This document shows positions 1-7,039 of a stretch of 22,489 nt of DNA, piece by piece; position 1 is the stretch's first letter; the number at the start of each line of letters is the position of its first letter. The DNA lies in contig NYZA01000257.1 of assembly GCA_002686955.1 (NCBI GenBank), positions 1 through 22,489 on the forward strand. The letters run 5' to 3'. The notes beneath the pieces were generated by a model. The model saw nothing but the letters and a program-made list of their open reading frames with translations, did no database searches and was not told the origin of the DNA. The position numbers and the translations under genes are program-made. This DNA is from Gemmatimonadota bacterium (GTDB taxonomy: Bacteria; GCA-2686955).

Positions 1-1
1 C

Positions 2-1081
2 GGCTGGAAAGAGAACGTCAAAGGCAACCCGATGATCGATGAGGTCATTGCGGTTGCTCCCGACGATGTTCCCTACACGGTCGAGCCCGACGGCAACGGT
101 GGTCCCGGTGCCGACGTTTTTCACTCGCTGAATGACGCAGGCGCCAAACTGACCTACTACCTGAGCGCGGGGGGTGGCGACGGCGACGTCGGCCGCTTCA
201 CTCGCGACGGCGGTGATCTGGCGAACCTCACTTCGGCCGACGTTGAGATGCGTTGGGACTACGCGCCCGATAACTATGGCTGGTGGGCGTTCGAGAGTTT
301 GACCTCCGGCCCGGTTCCCTTCGGGCTCTACTGGGTGGACGCGACTGCCGGCACGGAGGAGCGGCTAATCCCGATCCTCTACAGCGGTGGCGGCACCATC
401 GGTACCTACGACATGGCGGACAGCACGGCGGATCCCTACTTCGGGTTCCCCGCGTCTGATTGGACGTACGCCTACACGGGCGACTACGACTATTTCGCGT
501 CGGACGCCGCCGATGGCAACATCGATGACACCAGCCATGGCAACTCCGAGCTCTTCGCGCGCTTGATCGTTGGCGATTTCGAGCAAACGGGAGCGCTCTT
601 GCCTTCGGGAACGGTCATCCGATTCGTCACGACCAAACCGAACACCACCGCCGACGTGTTCCGCTTTTCCACCGAAGCCGGGCAGGGGCGCGACCTCGCC
701 CAGGCCGAGGTCGACCTCGACGACATCCGCGTCGTGCCAAATCCCTACTACGCGACATCGGACTACGACGAGAGTCAGTTCATTCGCCGCGTGAAGTTCT
801 TCGGCCTTCCGGAGCGTTGCACGATCCGGATCTTCAACGTCGCGGGCGACCTCGTTCGGACGCTAGAGCACGGCGCTGGATCGGACAACGACCGGACCGA
901 AGAAGTGGACGGTGACGACATCGAAGCCACGACATCGATCGAGGGTTGGGACTTGAAGAACGAAGGCGGTTTCTGGGCCGCTTCGGGTGTCTATGCCGCG
1001 CACATCGATGCGCCTGGCATCGGCACCACGTTCGTCAAGTTCGCCATCATCCAGGGCACGGAGGAGCTGGGTGTCTTCTGA
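2..1081 (+). CDS. Large secreted surface protein, C-terminal part, with FlgD/T9SS-like C-terminal domain (5' truncated)
   Basis: The reading frame is open from the first complete codon at base 2, so the gene starts outside the window; 359 residues are visible before the TGA. An in-frame ATG at 32 is very unlikely to be the true start because the protein has no signal peptide there. Most of the visible part is rich in Asp, Gly, Tyr and Thr, as in extracellular beta-sheet proteins. The last ~115 residues (about 715-1063) run from VVPNPYY through a segment with RIFNVAGDLVRTL, a WDLKN turn and GVYAAHI, ending near FVKFAIIQ. This is the pattern of FlgD-Ig-like and type IX-type C-terminal domains that mark exported proteins in FCB-group bacteria. 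A PorV-like gene follows 58 bp downstream, which suggests a cargo/transporter pair. The substrate or role of the protein cannot be told from this fragment. Confidence 0.8.
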   Translation, partial: GWKENVKGNPMIDEVIAVAPDDVPYTVEPDGNGGPGADVFHSLNDAGAKLTYYLSAGGGDGDVGRFTRDGGDLANLTSADVEMRWDYAPDNYGWWAFESLTSGPVPFGLYWVDATAGTEERLIPILYSGGGTIGTYDMADSTADPYFGFPASDWTYAYTGDYDYFASDAADGNIDDTSHGNSELFARLIVGDFEQTGALLPSGTVIRFVTTKPNTTADVFRFSTEAGQGRDLAQAEVDLDDIRVVPNPYYATSDYDESQFIRRVKFFGLPERCTIRIFNVAGDLVRTLEHGAGSDNDRTEEVDGDDIEATTSIEGWDLKNEGGFWAASGVYAAHIDAPGIGTTFVKFAIIQGTEELGVF

Positions 1082-1100
1082 TACCGGCCCCCTCTACGAA

Positions 1101-1124
1101 CCGCGGTCCTCGTGTGGGCCGCGG
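1101..1124 (+). other. Intercistronic hairpin between the surface protein and the PorV-like gene
   Basis: CCGCGGTCC and GGGCCGCGG can pair over 9 bp (one G-T pair) around a 6-base loop. There is no T-tract after it, so it is not a classical terminator. It lies 15 bp before the ATG at 1140 and may be an mRNA-stabilising or processing element. GC-rich DNA also makes such hairpins by chance. Confidence 0.35.
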
Positions 1125-1139
1125 ATCGGGAGAAACAAC

Positions 1140-2132
1140 ATGAAAAGCAACTTGGTGTTTTGCGGGATCGCCCTGGCTGTCTTTGCGGGAGATTCCTTCG
1201 CGGCGGATCCGCGCGTCGGCACTGCGGGTGCCCAGTTTCTGAGAGTTCCGGTCGGTGCGTCGATGACCGCCACCGGAGGTGCGGCCGTCGCCAGTGTCGA
1301 AGGCTCGGAAGCGCTCTATTGGAACCCCGCCGGCGTCTCCGCCATCGATGGAACCAGCGCTACTTTCACCCACCACGAGTATTTCGCGGGCATGTCCCAG
1401 GACTACTTCGGTGTTTCGATGGCCGTAGGCGATGAGCAGGCCATCGGCGCCAGCGTCAACTATTTCACCGCGGGTGAGATGCTTAGAACAACCGAAGAAG
1501 CCACGGATGGCATCGGCATGTTCGAGCCCTATTCGGTAGCGGCGGGGCTCACCTACTCCCGCCAGATGACCGATCGGGTCGCCGTTGGAGCCACGCTGAA
1601 GTACATCAACGAGGCGATCGACGCGGTAAGTGCGCAGGGATTTGGATTCGATGTCGGATTTCGGTACCTCACCGACTACCACGGCGCTCGCTTCAGCATC
1701 GTGATGCGAGATCTGGGCCCTAAGATGGAGTTCGCGGGATCCGGATTGACCGACGACGTGGATGGCGTTCCGGTGGACCGCAAAGCGGAGAGCTACGAGA
1801 TTCCCGCCTCGGTCAATTTCGCCGCGAGCTTCGATCTGATCAGCACCGATTCGGCATTGCTGACTCTGAGTGGAGCTACCGATCTGCAGAATTTCGCGGA
1901 GGAGACAGTCAGCCTGGGTGCCGAGCTGAATTTGCTCGATAACTATTACCTTCGCGCGGGCTATTCCGGCATCGGCGCGTCGGACCAGGGCTACGACTCC
2001 GGAGGGCTGGCGGCTGGCGGAGGTATCTATCTGGATCTGTCGGGATCGATGGGCATCGCTCTCGACTACGCCTATGCCGATCTGGGATTGCTGGACACAA
2101 CCGACCGTTTCTCTTTGACGGTGTTTTTCTAG
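1140..2132 (+). CDS. PorV/PorQ family outer-membrane beta-barrel protein
   Basis: The protein is 330 residues. The start is the ATG at 1140, preceded by GGGAGAA at a suitable distance. It has a signal peptide (residues 1-21, cleavage expected after SFA). The mature start, ADPRVGTAGAQFLRVPVGA, leads to the family hallmark SEALYWNPAGVS, typical of PorV/PorQ (UPF0164, FadL-superfamily) barrels. The rest alternates amphipathic strands and ends in an aromatic strand (FSLTVFF), as expected for a barrel folded by the BAM machinery. In type IX secretion PorV carries cargo bearing a C-terminal domain to the outer-membrane machinery. Here the upstream gene encodes a protein with such a domain, so a cargo-handling role is a reasonable inference. 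No other T9SS core gene (porT, sov/sprA, gldKLMN) is in the window. An intrinsic terminator follows the gene. Confidence 0.9.
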   Translation: MKSNLVFCGIALAVFAGDSFAADPRVGTAGAQFLRVPVGASMTATGGAAVASVEGSEALYWNPAGVSAIDGTSATFTHHEYFAGMSQDYFGVSMAVGDEQAIGASVNYFTAGEMLRTTEEATDGIGMFEPYSVAAGLTYSRQMTDRVAVGATLKYINEAIDAVSAQGFGFDVGFRYLTDYHGARFSIVMRDLGPKMEFAGSGLTDDVDGVPVDRKAESYEIPASVNFAASFDLISTDSALLTLSGATDLQNFAEETVSLGAELNLLDNYYLRAGYSGIGASDQGYDSGGLAAGGGIYLDLSGSMGIALDYAYADLGLLDTTDRFSLTVFF

Positions 2133-2162
2133 CGAAAGAGCCCAGGCGCAACGGTCGAGCAC

Positions 2163-2197
2163 GGGGGCGGGTCGATTGCGATCCGCCCCCTTCTGTT
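2163..2197 (+). terminator. Rho-independent terminator after the PorV-like gene
   Basis: GGGGGCGG at 2163-2170 pairs with CCGCCCCC at 2183-2190. The stem extends inward through a G-T pair and TCG/CGA to a 4-base ATTG loop, 12 bp in all. It is followed by the T-rich run TTCTGTT. It ends the surface-protein/PorV unit and lies only 7 bp upstream of the histidine kinase ATG. Confidence 0.85.
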
Positions 2198-2204
2198 GCT
2201 GGTC

Positions 2205-3641
2205 ATGCGAAAGGCGGCCGGGACGGTGGAGAACGGAAGCGATCGCACGCTCCAAGTCGATCTGGCACGACGAAAGCGGCAGGTGTTGGCTGCGCTGGTC
2301 TTCTCCGCCCTCTTCCTGGCGGCGCTGAACGCGGGTTCCTGGCTGCGGTACGCCCAAACACGGGATCGCTTTGAGGCGTTGCACGGGGAGCGGCTCCTCG
2401 CCGTGGCGCGTACCATGGCGCAGCGCATGGGCCACAGCGAGCTCGACCTTCTACGAACCCCGCGCACACCGGAAACCTGGGAGGTACAGCACGACCTCAA
2501 CAAGGTTCGCGAGGCCAACGATCTGGGTGCACTCTTTGTCGTAGATATCGGTGGCTTCGTGTTGCTGGACACGCGATCTCCCGCCGCGGCCGGCGGCAGA
2601 TTCACACATTTAGGACCCGACACCCTGGTGTGCCGGCATGCCCTCAACGGGCACGAAGCTACGGGTGCCCTGCATACGATCGGCTCCGAGCCTTTTCGCA
2701 TTGCGGCCGTGCCGATCTGGACCACGACGGCATCAGGGGATCGCGAAGTTGGGGCGGCCCTGGGTGTGGATGCCGCCGCAGCCTATCTGAGCGTACTCGG
2801 AAGTCAGCGCCGCTCGCTTTACTTCTTCGGAATAGCGTCAGCTCTGGGACTGGCGGCCGTGATAGGAGTTCTCGGACGATCGGTGGTCGCGCTCATCCGC
2901 GCGCAGGATGCACTCAGGGAGTCGGAGCAACTCGCGGTGATCGGCCGATTGGCACCGGCCATCGCCCATGAAATCCGCAACCCACTAGAGATCATCAAGG
3001 GTTCGGCCGACGTGATCAGACGGAAATACGCGTCCGAGTGCGAGAATGATGAGCTCTTCGCCTTCATCCCGAGCGAAGTGTCGCGAATAGATCGCCTGGT
3101 GGCGGAGTTCCTTTCGCTGGCACGCCCTTCGTCGCTCTCGATCGAGGAGATCGACATCGTCGCGCTGACAAGTCGCATCGTTTCCGGCATGAGAGCGCGT
3201 CTCGAAACGAGCAACGTGGAGTGTCGGATCGAGAGTGAGGAGGGGCTGCCATTCGTTGCCGCCGACTCGGATCGCTTGGAGCAAGTGATCCTGAACCTGA
3301 TCATCAATGCCGTCTCGACCCTCGAGGCCCAGAGCGATCGGTCGCGGGCGCGGATTCGTATCACCGCGTCCACCTGCGCCCTCCGCGGTCGCGACGCGAT
3401 CGAGCTGTGGATCGAAGACAACGGTCCCGGCGTGTCACCGGAGAATCGCAAGCGGCTCTTCGAACCTTTCTTTACGACCCGTGGTGCCGGCGGCACCGGG
3501 CTCGGGCTCGCAGTTTCGCGGAGGATCGTTCGAGATCACGGAGGCGTGATCGAGTTCGAGGAACCCTCTTCGGGAGGGGCGAGATTCACTCTTCGCCTTC
3601 CGGCTTTCCGGCGACCCGGGAAGACCGCTGAGAAGGAATGA
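2205..3641 (+). CDS. Membrane sensor histidine kinase, NtrB-like
   Basis: From the ATG at 2205 the protein is 478 residues. Residues 27-47 form a transmembrane helix. Residues 50-204 are a periplasmic sensor with a Cache/PAS-like pattern (ALFVVDIGGFVLLD and, near its end, VGAALGVDAAAAY). Residues 205-231 form the second helix, and no clear HAMP is seen. The kinase core has the H-box AHEIRNPLE with phospho-acceptor His255, the N-box LNLIINAV, the G1 box EDNGPGVS, the F box LFEPFFTT and the G2 box GTGLGLAVSRRI. This composition is typical of kinases that pair with NtrC-family regulators, and its stop overlaps the regulator region directly. No Shine-Dalgarno is visible before TTG 2196, ATG 2205 or GTG 2226, so the exact start is uncertain. 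The signal sensed is unknown. Confidence 0.92.
   Translation: MRKAAGTVENGSDRTLQVDLARRKRQVLAALVFSALFLAALNAGSWLRYAQTRDRFEALHGERLLAVARTMAQRMGHSELDLLRTPRTPETWEVQHDLNKVREANDLGALFVVDIGGFVLLDTRSPAAAGGRFTHLGPDTLVCRHALNGHEATGALHTIGSEPFRIAAVPIWTTTASGDREVGAALGVDAAAAYLSVLGSQRRSLYFFGIASALGLAAVIGVLGRSVVALIRAQDALRESEQLAVIGRLAPAIAHEIRNPLEIIKGSADVIRRKYASECENDELFAFIPSEVSRIDRLVAEFLSLARPSSLSIEEIDIVALTSRIVSGMRARLETSNVECRIESEEGLPFVAADSDRLEQVILNLIINAVSTLEAQSDRSRARIRITASTCALRGRDAIELWIEDNGPGVSPENRKRLFEPFFTTRGAGGTGLGLAVSRRIVRDHGGVIEFEEPSSGGARFTLRLPAFRRPGKTAEKE
3631..3637 (+). promoter_or_regulatory. Shine-Dalgarno deciding the response-regulator start
   Basis: AGAAGGA lies 6 bases before the ATG at 3644 but directly abuts the alternative in-frame ATG at 3638, so 3644 is preferred. 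The site lies inside the last codons of the kinase gene, giving translational coupling. Confidence 0.65.
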
Positions 3642-3643
3642 CC

Positions 3644-4987
3644 ATGGCCAGAATCCTGATCGTTGATGACGAACGCAAAGTACGTGTGGTTCTCAAGAAC
3701 CTGCTCGAGATGGAAGGGCATGAAGTTCGAGAGGCCGAAGATGGAGCCTACGCTCTGAAGGCCGTCGAGGATGATGCACCCGATCTCGTCCTCTCCGACA
3801 TTCGAATGCCCGGGCTCGATGGAATCACATTACTGAAAGAGCTGAAAGCGAGAGCCGTCCCCAGTGATGTCATCCTGATGACGGCGCATGCTTCGGCCAA
3901 GACCGCGGTCGAGGCGATGCGCGCGGGCGCCCACGACTACCTCATCAAGCCCTTCGAGAACGATGAGGTCTTACTGCGGATCAAGCGTCTGCTCGACGGA
4001 AAAAGCCTGAAACGCGAAAACGCGGCCCTGCGCCAAGAGCTGGCCGCGGGGCCATTCGGCGCGGACCGGGTCGTCTTCAGGAGCAAAGCGATGCAAGCGG
4101 TGCTCCAGATGGCGGAAAAGGTCGCCGCGAGCGATGCCACTGTATTGCTTCGCGGAGAGAGCGGCACTGGCAAGGAGGTGATCGCGGAGTGCATTCACAC
4201 GGCCTCTCAGCGCGCGGGGGCTCCCTTCGTACAGATCAACTGCGGCGCGCTCGCCGAGAATCTGCTCGAGTCAGAGCTCTTCGGGCACGAGAAAGGAGCG
4301 TTCACGGGGGCCGTCGCGAGGAAGATCGGTGTTTTCGAGGCGGCGAACGGAGGAACGATATTCCTCGACGAAGTGGGCGAGACCCCACCGGCACTGCAGG
4401 TGAAGCTGCTCCGCGTTTTGGAGAGCCGCAAGTTCTCGCGACTGGGCAGCTTGAGTGCGATCGAGGTCGATGTTCGTGTCGTCGCCGCAACCAACCGCGA
4501 CCTGGAAGAGGCGATGGCCGAAGGGGCGTTTCGCGAAGACCTTTTCTACCGCCTCGATGTCTTCCCGATCGACTTGCCCCCCCTCCGGACTCGCTCCGAC
4601 GATGTGCTGCCCCTCGCGGAGCACTTTCTGCGCGCTCACGGGCGAGAGCTCTCGGTGCTGACCGCGGCCGTCCGGGATCGGCTCGAGGGGTACGCTTGGC
4701 CAGGAAACGTGAGGGAGCTCCGCAATGTGATCGAGCGAGCCTGCATCCTCGCCGGCGACGGCCCGATCGATGGCGGAGCGGTGCCGGACCGTGTTCGCCC
4801 GGGGGAGCGGGTTGCGTACGAGGTCCCGATCCCCGACGAAGGTCTCGACCTGAAAGAGGTGGAAAAGGGGTTGATCTACCAGGCTCTTCGGAAGGCCGAG
4901 GGGAACAAATCGCGCGCAGCCGCGCTTCTGAGTATCACGCGCCGTACCCTCTACTCGAAATTGGACAAATACGGTGATCTCTCGTGA
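3644..4987 (+). CDS. Sigma-54-dependent response regulator, NtrC family
   Basis: The protein is 447 residues, full length for the family. The receiver domain (1-120) has the acidic pair Asp8/Asp9, phospho-acceptor Asp52 in LSDIRMPGLDG, Thr80 and Lys102 in the LIKPF motif. The central AAA+ domain has Walker A GESGTGKE (171-178), the sigma-54 contact loop GAFTGA (218-223) intact, and Walker B GGTIFLDE (236-243). The C-terminal Fis-type helix-turn-helix includes NKSRAAALLSITRRTLYSKL. Once phosphorylated it should activate RpoN-dependent promoters by ATP hydrolysis. Its partner kinase is the gene just upstream, and the two form one operon. Targets are not named by the context. The only strong sigma-54 promoter I find in the window is upstream of dnaK (20715-20729). 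Confidence 0.95.
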   Translation: MARILIVDDERKVRVVLKNLLEMEGHEVREAEDGAYALKAVEDDAPDLVLSDIRMPGLDGITLLKELKARAVPSDVILMTAHASAKTAVEAMRAGAHDYLIKPFENDEVLLRIKRLLDGKSLKRENAALRQELAAGPFGADRVVFRSKAMQAVLQMAEKVAASDATVLLRGESGTGKEVIAECIHTASQRAGAPFVQINCGALAENLLESELFGHEKGAFTGAVARKIGVFEAANGGTIFLDEVGETPPALQVKLLRVLESRKFSRLGSLSAIEVDVRVVAATNRDLEEAMAEGAFREDLFYRLDVFPIDLPPLRTRSDDVLPLAEHFLRAHGRELSVLTAAVRDRLEGYAWPGNVRELRNVIERACILAGDGPIDGGAVPDRVRPGERVAYEVPIPDEGLDLKEVEKGLIYQALRKAEGNKSRAAALLSITRRTLYSKLDKYGDLS

Positions 4988-5000
4988 TGGTGGGCGCTCT

Positions 5001-5017
5001 GGGTCAGTGTCTGACCC
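5001..5017. repeat. Perfect inverted repeat downstream of the NtrC-like gene
   Basis: GGGTCAG and CTGACCC flank a TGT centre, a perfect 7-bp dyad. No T-run follows, so it is at best a weak terminator; it could be a protein-binding site. It lies in the 159-bp gap before the next gene (4988-5146), where I see nothing else convincing apart from the Shine-Dalgarno at 5133-5138. Confidence 0.4.
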
Positions 5018-5132
5018 TGTAGGACCATTCTCGGCTGCCCCGATTCCAGCAAGGTGCGGAGTTTCAAACGCTTTCCGCCTCCGCCAGCCGGGGGCACATT
5101 CCTTGCAGGACTTCAGCGGGGGTGCTGGTCTC

Positions 5133-5138
5133 AGAGGA
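5133..5138 (+). promoter_or_regulatory. Shine-Dalgarno supporting a GTG start at 5147
   Basis: AGAGGA sits 8 bases before GTG 5147. This start puts a signal peptide exactly at the N-terminus, whereas the upstream in-frame GTG at 5054 would add about 31 residues without signal-peptide character. Confidence 0.65.
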
Positions 5139-5146
5139 TTCCGACC

Positions 5147-6352
5147 GTGATTCAGCCACTTCCAAGATTCCGGGTCGCCGCGCTCTTGGCGCTTTTGGCC
5201 ACGGTCGCCTCGGCGAACCTGGCGCTCGCGGGTCAACACGCGCGCCACCGCCCCGCGACTCGCGACGCTCCGCGCCTGCACCGCGATCAACCCATGCGCC
5301 GCGACCTGCTTCCCGCGCGACCCGCCACCGAACGCAACGCCCTGACCGAGCGAGCCCGCGGGCTGATCGAAGAGGCGCGTCCGCTCGAGAATCCGCGCGA
5401 TCTTCTCTTGGCCGCGTCGACGATGCTCGCGGCACGCCTGAAGAAGGCATCGACGACGAGCCCGGAGACGCTCCACGAGCGCATCAAGCGATTCGATGAG
5501 AGCTGGGATTTGGCCGGTGAGGAGGAGCATTCCGAGGTGCTTTGCGCGGAGAGCAAGGCGGCACGCTCTCGGGCCGACGGGTACTTGGCCGAAAAGCTGT
5601 GGGCGGACGCCCAGATGGCGATCGCGGCGAGCGAGCTTCTCTACCGTCGCGCCTTTCACACCGACGAGATCGCGATCGGCGCCCCGAGAGACTTGGATCT
5701 CGAACATCTGGCGCGGGCTGTGCGAGAGCTGCGGCGCCCCGATCGCGACACTCCGATCCTCGACGGCATCGAGGTCGAGATCGAGCTTGCCGAAACCTGC
5801 GCGGCAGAGGGCCTCGGGTCCTTGGCCCACCAGAGCGCGGAGCGCGCGCGCCGGCTCCTGGAGATGGCGACCGGGACAACCAAAGACCGCCTCCCGACTC
5901 GGCTGAAGCCGCTCGAACGCGAGTTTACCCGCTTCGATCATCTCCTCACGCAAGCTACGCCCCACGCGGATCGTTCGCCACGCCACCGCGAGCTTCATGG
6001 CCGGGCGGTCCAGCATAACTCGCGGGCACGGCGGTGGGCAGAAGCTGGGCAGCCGCGGCGCGCCCACCGCGAGATTGTCGATGGCACCCGGCTCTTGCTG
6101 CGCCTCATCGAGGAGTCGGAGGCGATCGATGCCTCATCACAGCTATCGAGGGTGGACGAGCTGCTGGTGGTCGCCCGAGAGCGCGTCGCCGGACTCCCCG
6201 CCGATTCACGTGCCGCCGGGCTGCTCGCTCGCGCGGAGAGCCACAGGCGAGAAGCCGAAACGGCCGCGGCGGCCGGGAAGCCGAAGCACGTGCACGAGTC
6301 GGCACGCGCCGCGGAAGAGCTCCTCTTCGAGGTGCTCGCACTCACTCGATAG
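5147..6352 (+). CDS. Secreted alpha-helical repeat protein of unknown function
   Basis: The protein is 401 residues from GTG 5147. A signal peptide covers about residues 1-28 (hydrophobic AALLALLATV, ending LALAG). A basic, His/Arg/Pro-rich stretch follows (about 30-60). The rest is almost entirely charged, Ala/Glu/Arg/Leu-rich helix. I see about five degenerate units of 32-37 residues, at roughly 69-100, 139-170, 211-242, 288-322 and 361-397. Each has an Ala-rich helix, a Gly-like turn and a second helix ending in a Leu pair. Units are about 70-77 residues apart. This resembles TPR-like helical hairpins, but I cannot assign the family. A single Cys is present (VLCAES). It probably acts as a periplasmic or surface scaffold, but this is a guess. 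It shares the strand with ssb, 71 bp downstream. Confidence 0.65.
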   Translation: MIQPLPRFRVAALLALLATVASANLALAGQHARHRPATRDAPRLHRDQPMRRDLLPARPATERNALTERARGLIEEARPLENPRDLLLAASTMLAARLKKASTTSPETLHERIKRFDESWDLAGEEEHSEVLCAESKAARSRADGYLAEKLWADAQMAIAASELLYRRAFHTDEIAIGAPRDLDLEHLARAVRELRRPDRDTPILDGIEVEIELAETCAAEGLGSLAHQSAERARRLLEMATGTTKDRLPTRLKPLEREFTRFDHLLTQATPHADRSPRHRELHGRAVQHNSRARRWAEAGQPRRAHREIVDGTRLLLRLIEESEAIDASSQLSRVDELLVVARERVAGLPADSRAAGLLARAESHRREAETAAAAGKPKHVHESARAAEELLFEVLALTR

Positions 6353-6354
6353 TC

Positions 6355-6383
6355 TGGACTCGACTCAGGGGCCTCTGTAGCAT
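6355..6383 (+). promoter_or_regulatory. Possible sigma-70-type promoter for ssb
   Basis: TGGACT (6355-6360) and TAGCAT (6378-6383) are 17 bp apart, close to the TTGACA/TATAAT consensus in the most conserved positions. The expected transcription start is near 6390, giving a leader of about 34 bases before GTG 6424. It begins just after the stop of the previous gene. Confidence 0.4.
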
Positions 6384-6423
6384 CTTGGGCAGATCCAAAC
6401 AGACAAGAACGGAGTCCCGAGCC

Positions 6424-7017
6424 GTGGTCAACAAAGTCATCCTCCTGGGCAATCTCGCCGCCGATCCCGAGCGCAGAACGACGCCTCAGGGAACCGCTGT
6501 CGTCAACGTCCGCCTCGCCACCAACGAGAAGTTCAAAGATCGCGAAGGCGTTCTGCAAGAGCGCTCCGAGTTTCATCGAATCGTGTTTTGGGGTCGGCAA
6601 GCGGAAACGATCGACCGCTACGCCCGCAAGGGGCGTCCTCTCTTCGTCGAGGGGCGGATTCAAACACGCGAATACCAAGATCGCGACGGCAATCGACGAT
6701 GGGCCACCGAGATCGTCGCCAGGGACTTCCGCTTCATCGCCGGCGCGCGCGGGGACGAGAGCCGCAGCGGAGGGTGGAGCGAGAATCGAGAGAAGCCTTC
6801 CTGGGGCGATCGCCAAGAGAACGACCGGGGGGACGCATCCACCGAGCGTCAGGGCTGGGGACCTCCCGAGGGCTCAGCGGGCGCCGAGCCTCCCGCGCCG
6901 GCTAGCGGCGAATCCCAGTCGGGAGCGACCACCGGAGGCTCATCCTCGAAGCCCGTGGACGAGCCCTTTTCCGATGAATGGGGTGGCCCTGGTTCGGATG
7001 AAGACCTTCCGTTCTGA
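6424..7017 (+). CDS. ssb: Single-stranded DNA-binding protein
   Basis: The protein is 197 residues from GTG 6424, with GGAG 9 bases upstream. Residues 1-105 form the OB-fold: it opens MVNKVILLGNLAADPE and carries the HRIVFWGRQAE, KGRPLFVEGRI and DGNRRWATEIVA segments typical of bacterial SSB. A Gly/Ser/Pro-rich disordered linker follows. The C-terminus is the acidic tip DEDLPF, which recruits replication and repair partners such as PriA, RecO and exonuclease I. The protein coats ssDNA in replication, recombination and repair. It stands alone here rather than between rpsF and rpsR as in many bacteria. It converges with the minus-strand gene 22 bp downstream. Confidence 0.97.
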   Translation: MVNKVILLGNLAADPERRTTPQGTAVVNVRLATNEKFKDREGVLQERSEFHRIVFWGRQAETIDRYARKGRPLFVEGRIQTREYQDRDGNRRWATEIVARDFRFIAGARGDESRSGGWSENREKPSWGDRQENDRGDASTERQGWGPPEGSAGAEPPAPASGESQSGATTGGSSSKPVDEPFSDEWGGPGSDEDLPF

Positions 7018-7039
7018 ACGGGGGCGTCGGTCCGGATTC

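Noticed and set aside
987-1139. An upstream start for the PorV-like protein at 987
   Set aside because: It overlaps the end of the previous gene and adds 51 Ser/Arg-rich residues; ATG 1140 has a ribosome-binding site and a proper signal peptide.
2263-2269. TGGCACG in the histidine kinase gene as a sigma-54 -24 box (also at 3118-3124)
   Set aside because: Neither copy is followed by TTGC at the right spacing, and both lie within coding sequence.
1047-2435. A 462-codon open frame on the minus strand across the PorV-like gene
   Set aside because: It is antisense to a clear barrel gene and a kinase gene, shows no domain or signal, and has basic, low-complexity composition typical of a GC-rich shadow frame.
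4189-4977. A 262-codon plus-strand frame inside the NtrC-like gene
   Set aside because: Arg-rich frame-shifted shadow of the AAA+/HTH coding sequence.
5054-5146. The upstream GTG at 5054 as the start of the helical-repeat protein
   Set aside because: It would put about 31 non-hydrophobic residues before the signal peptide; the GTG at 5147 has a good Shine-Dalgarno and ideal signal-peptide placement.
4271-6067. A 598-codon minus-strand open frame across the regulator and helical-repeat genes
   Set aside because: It runs antisense over the conserved AAA+ domain of the NtrC-like gene and has no recognisable motif; its length is explained by high GC.
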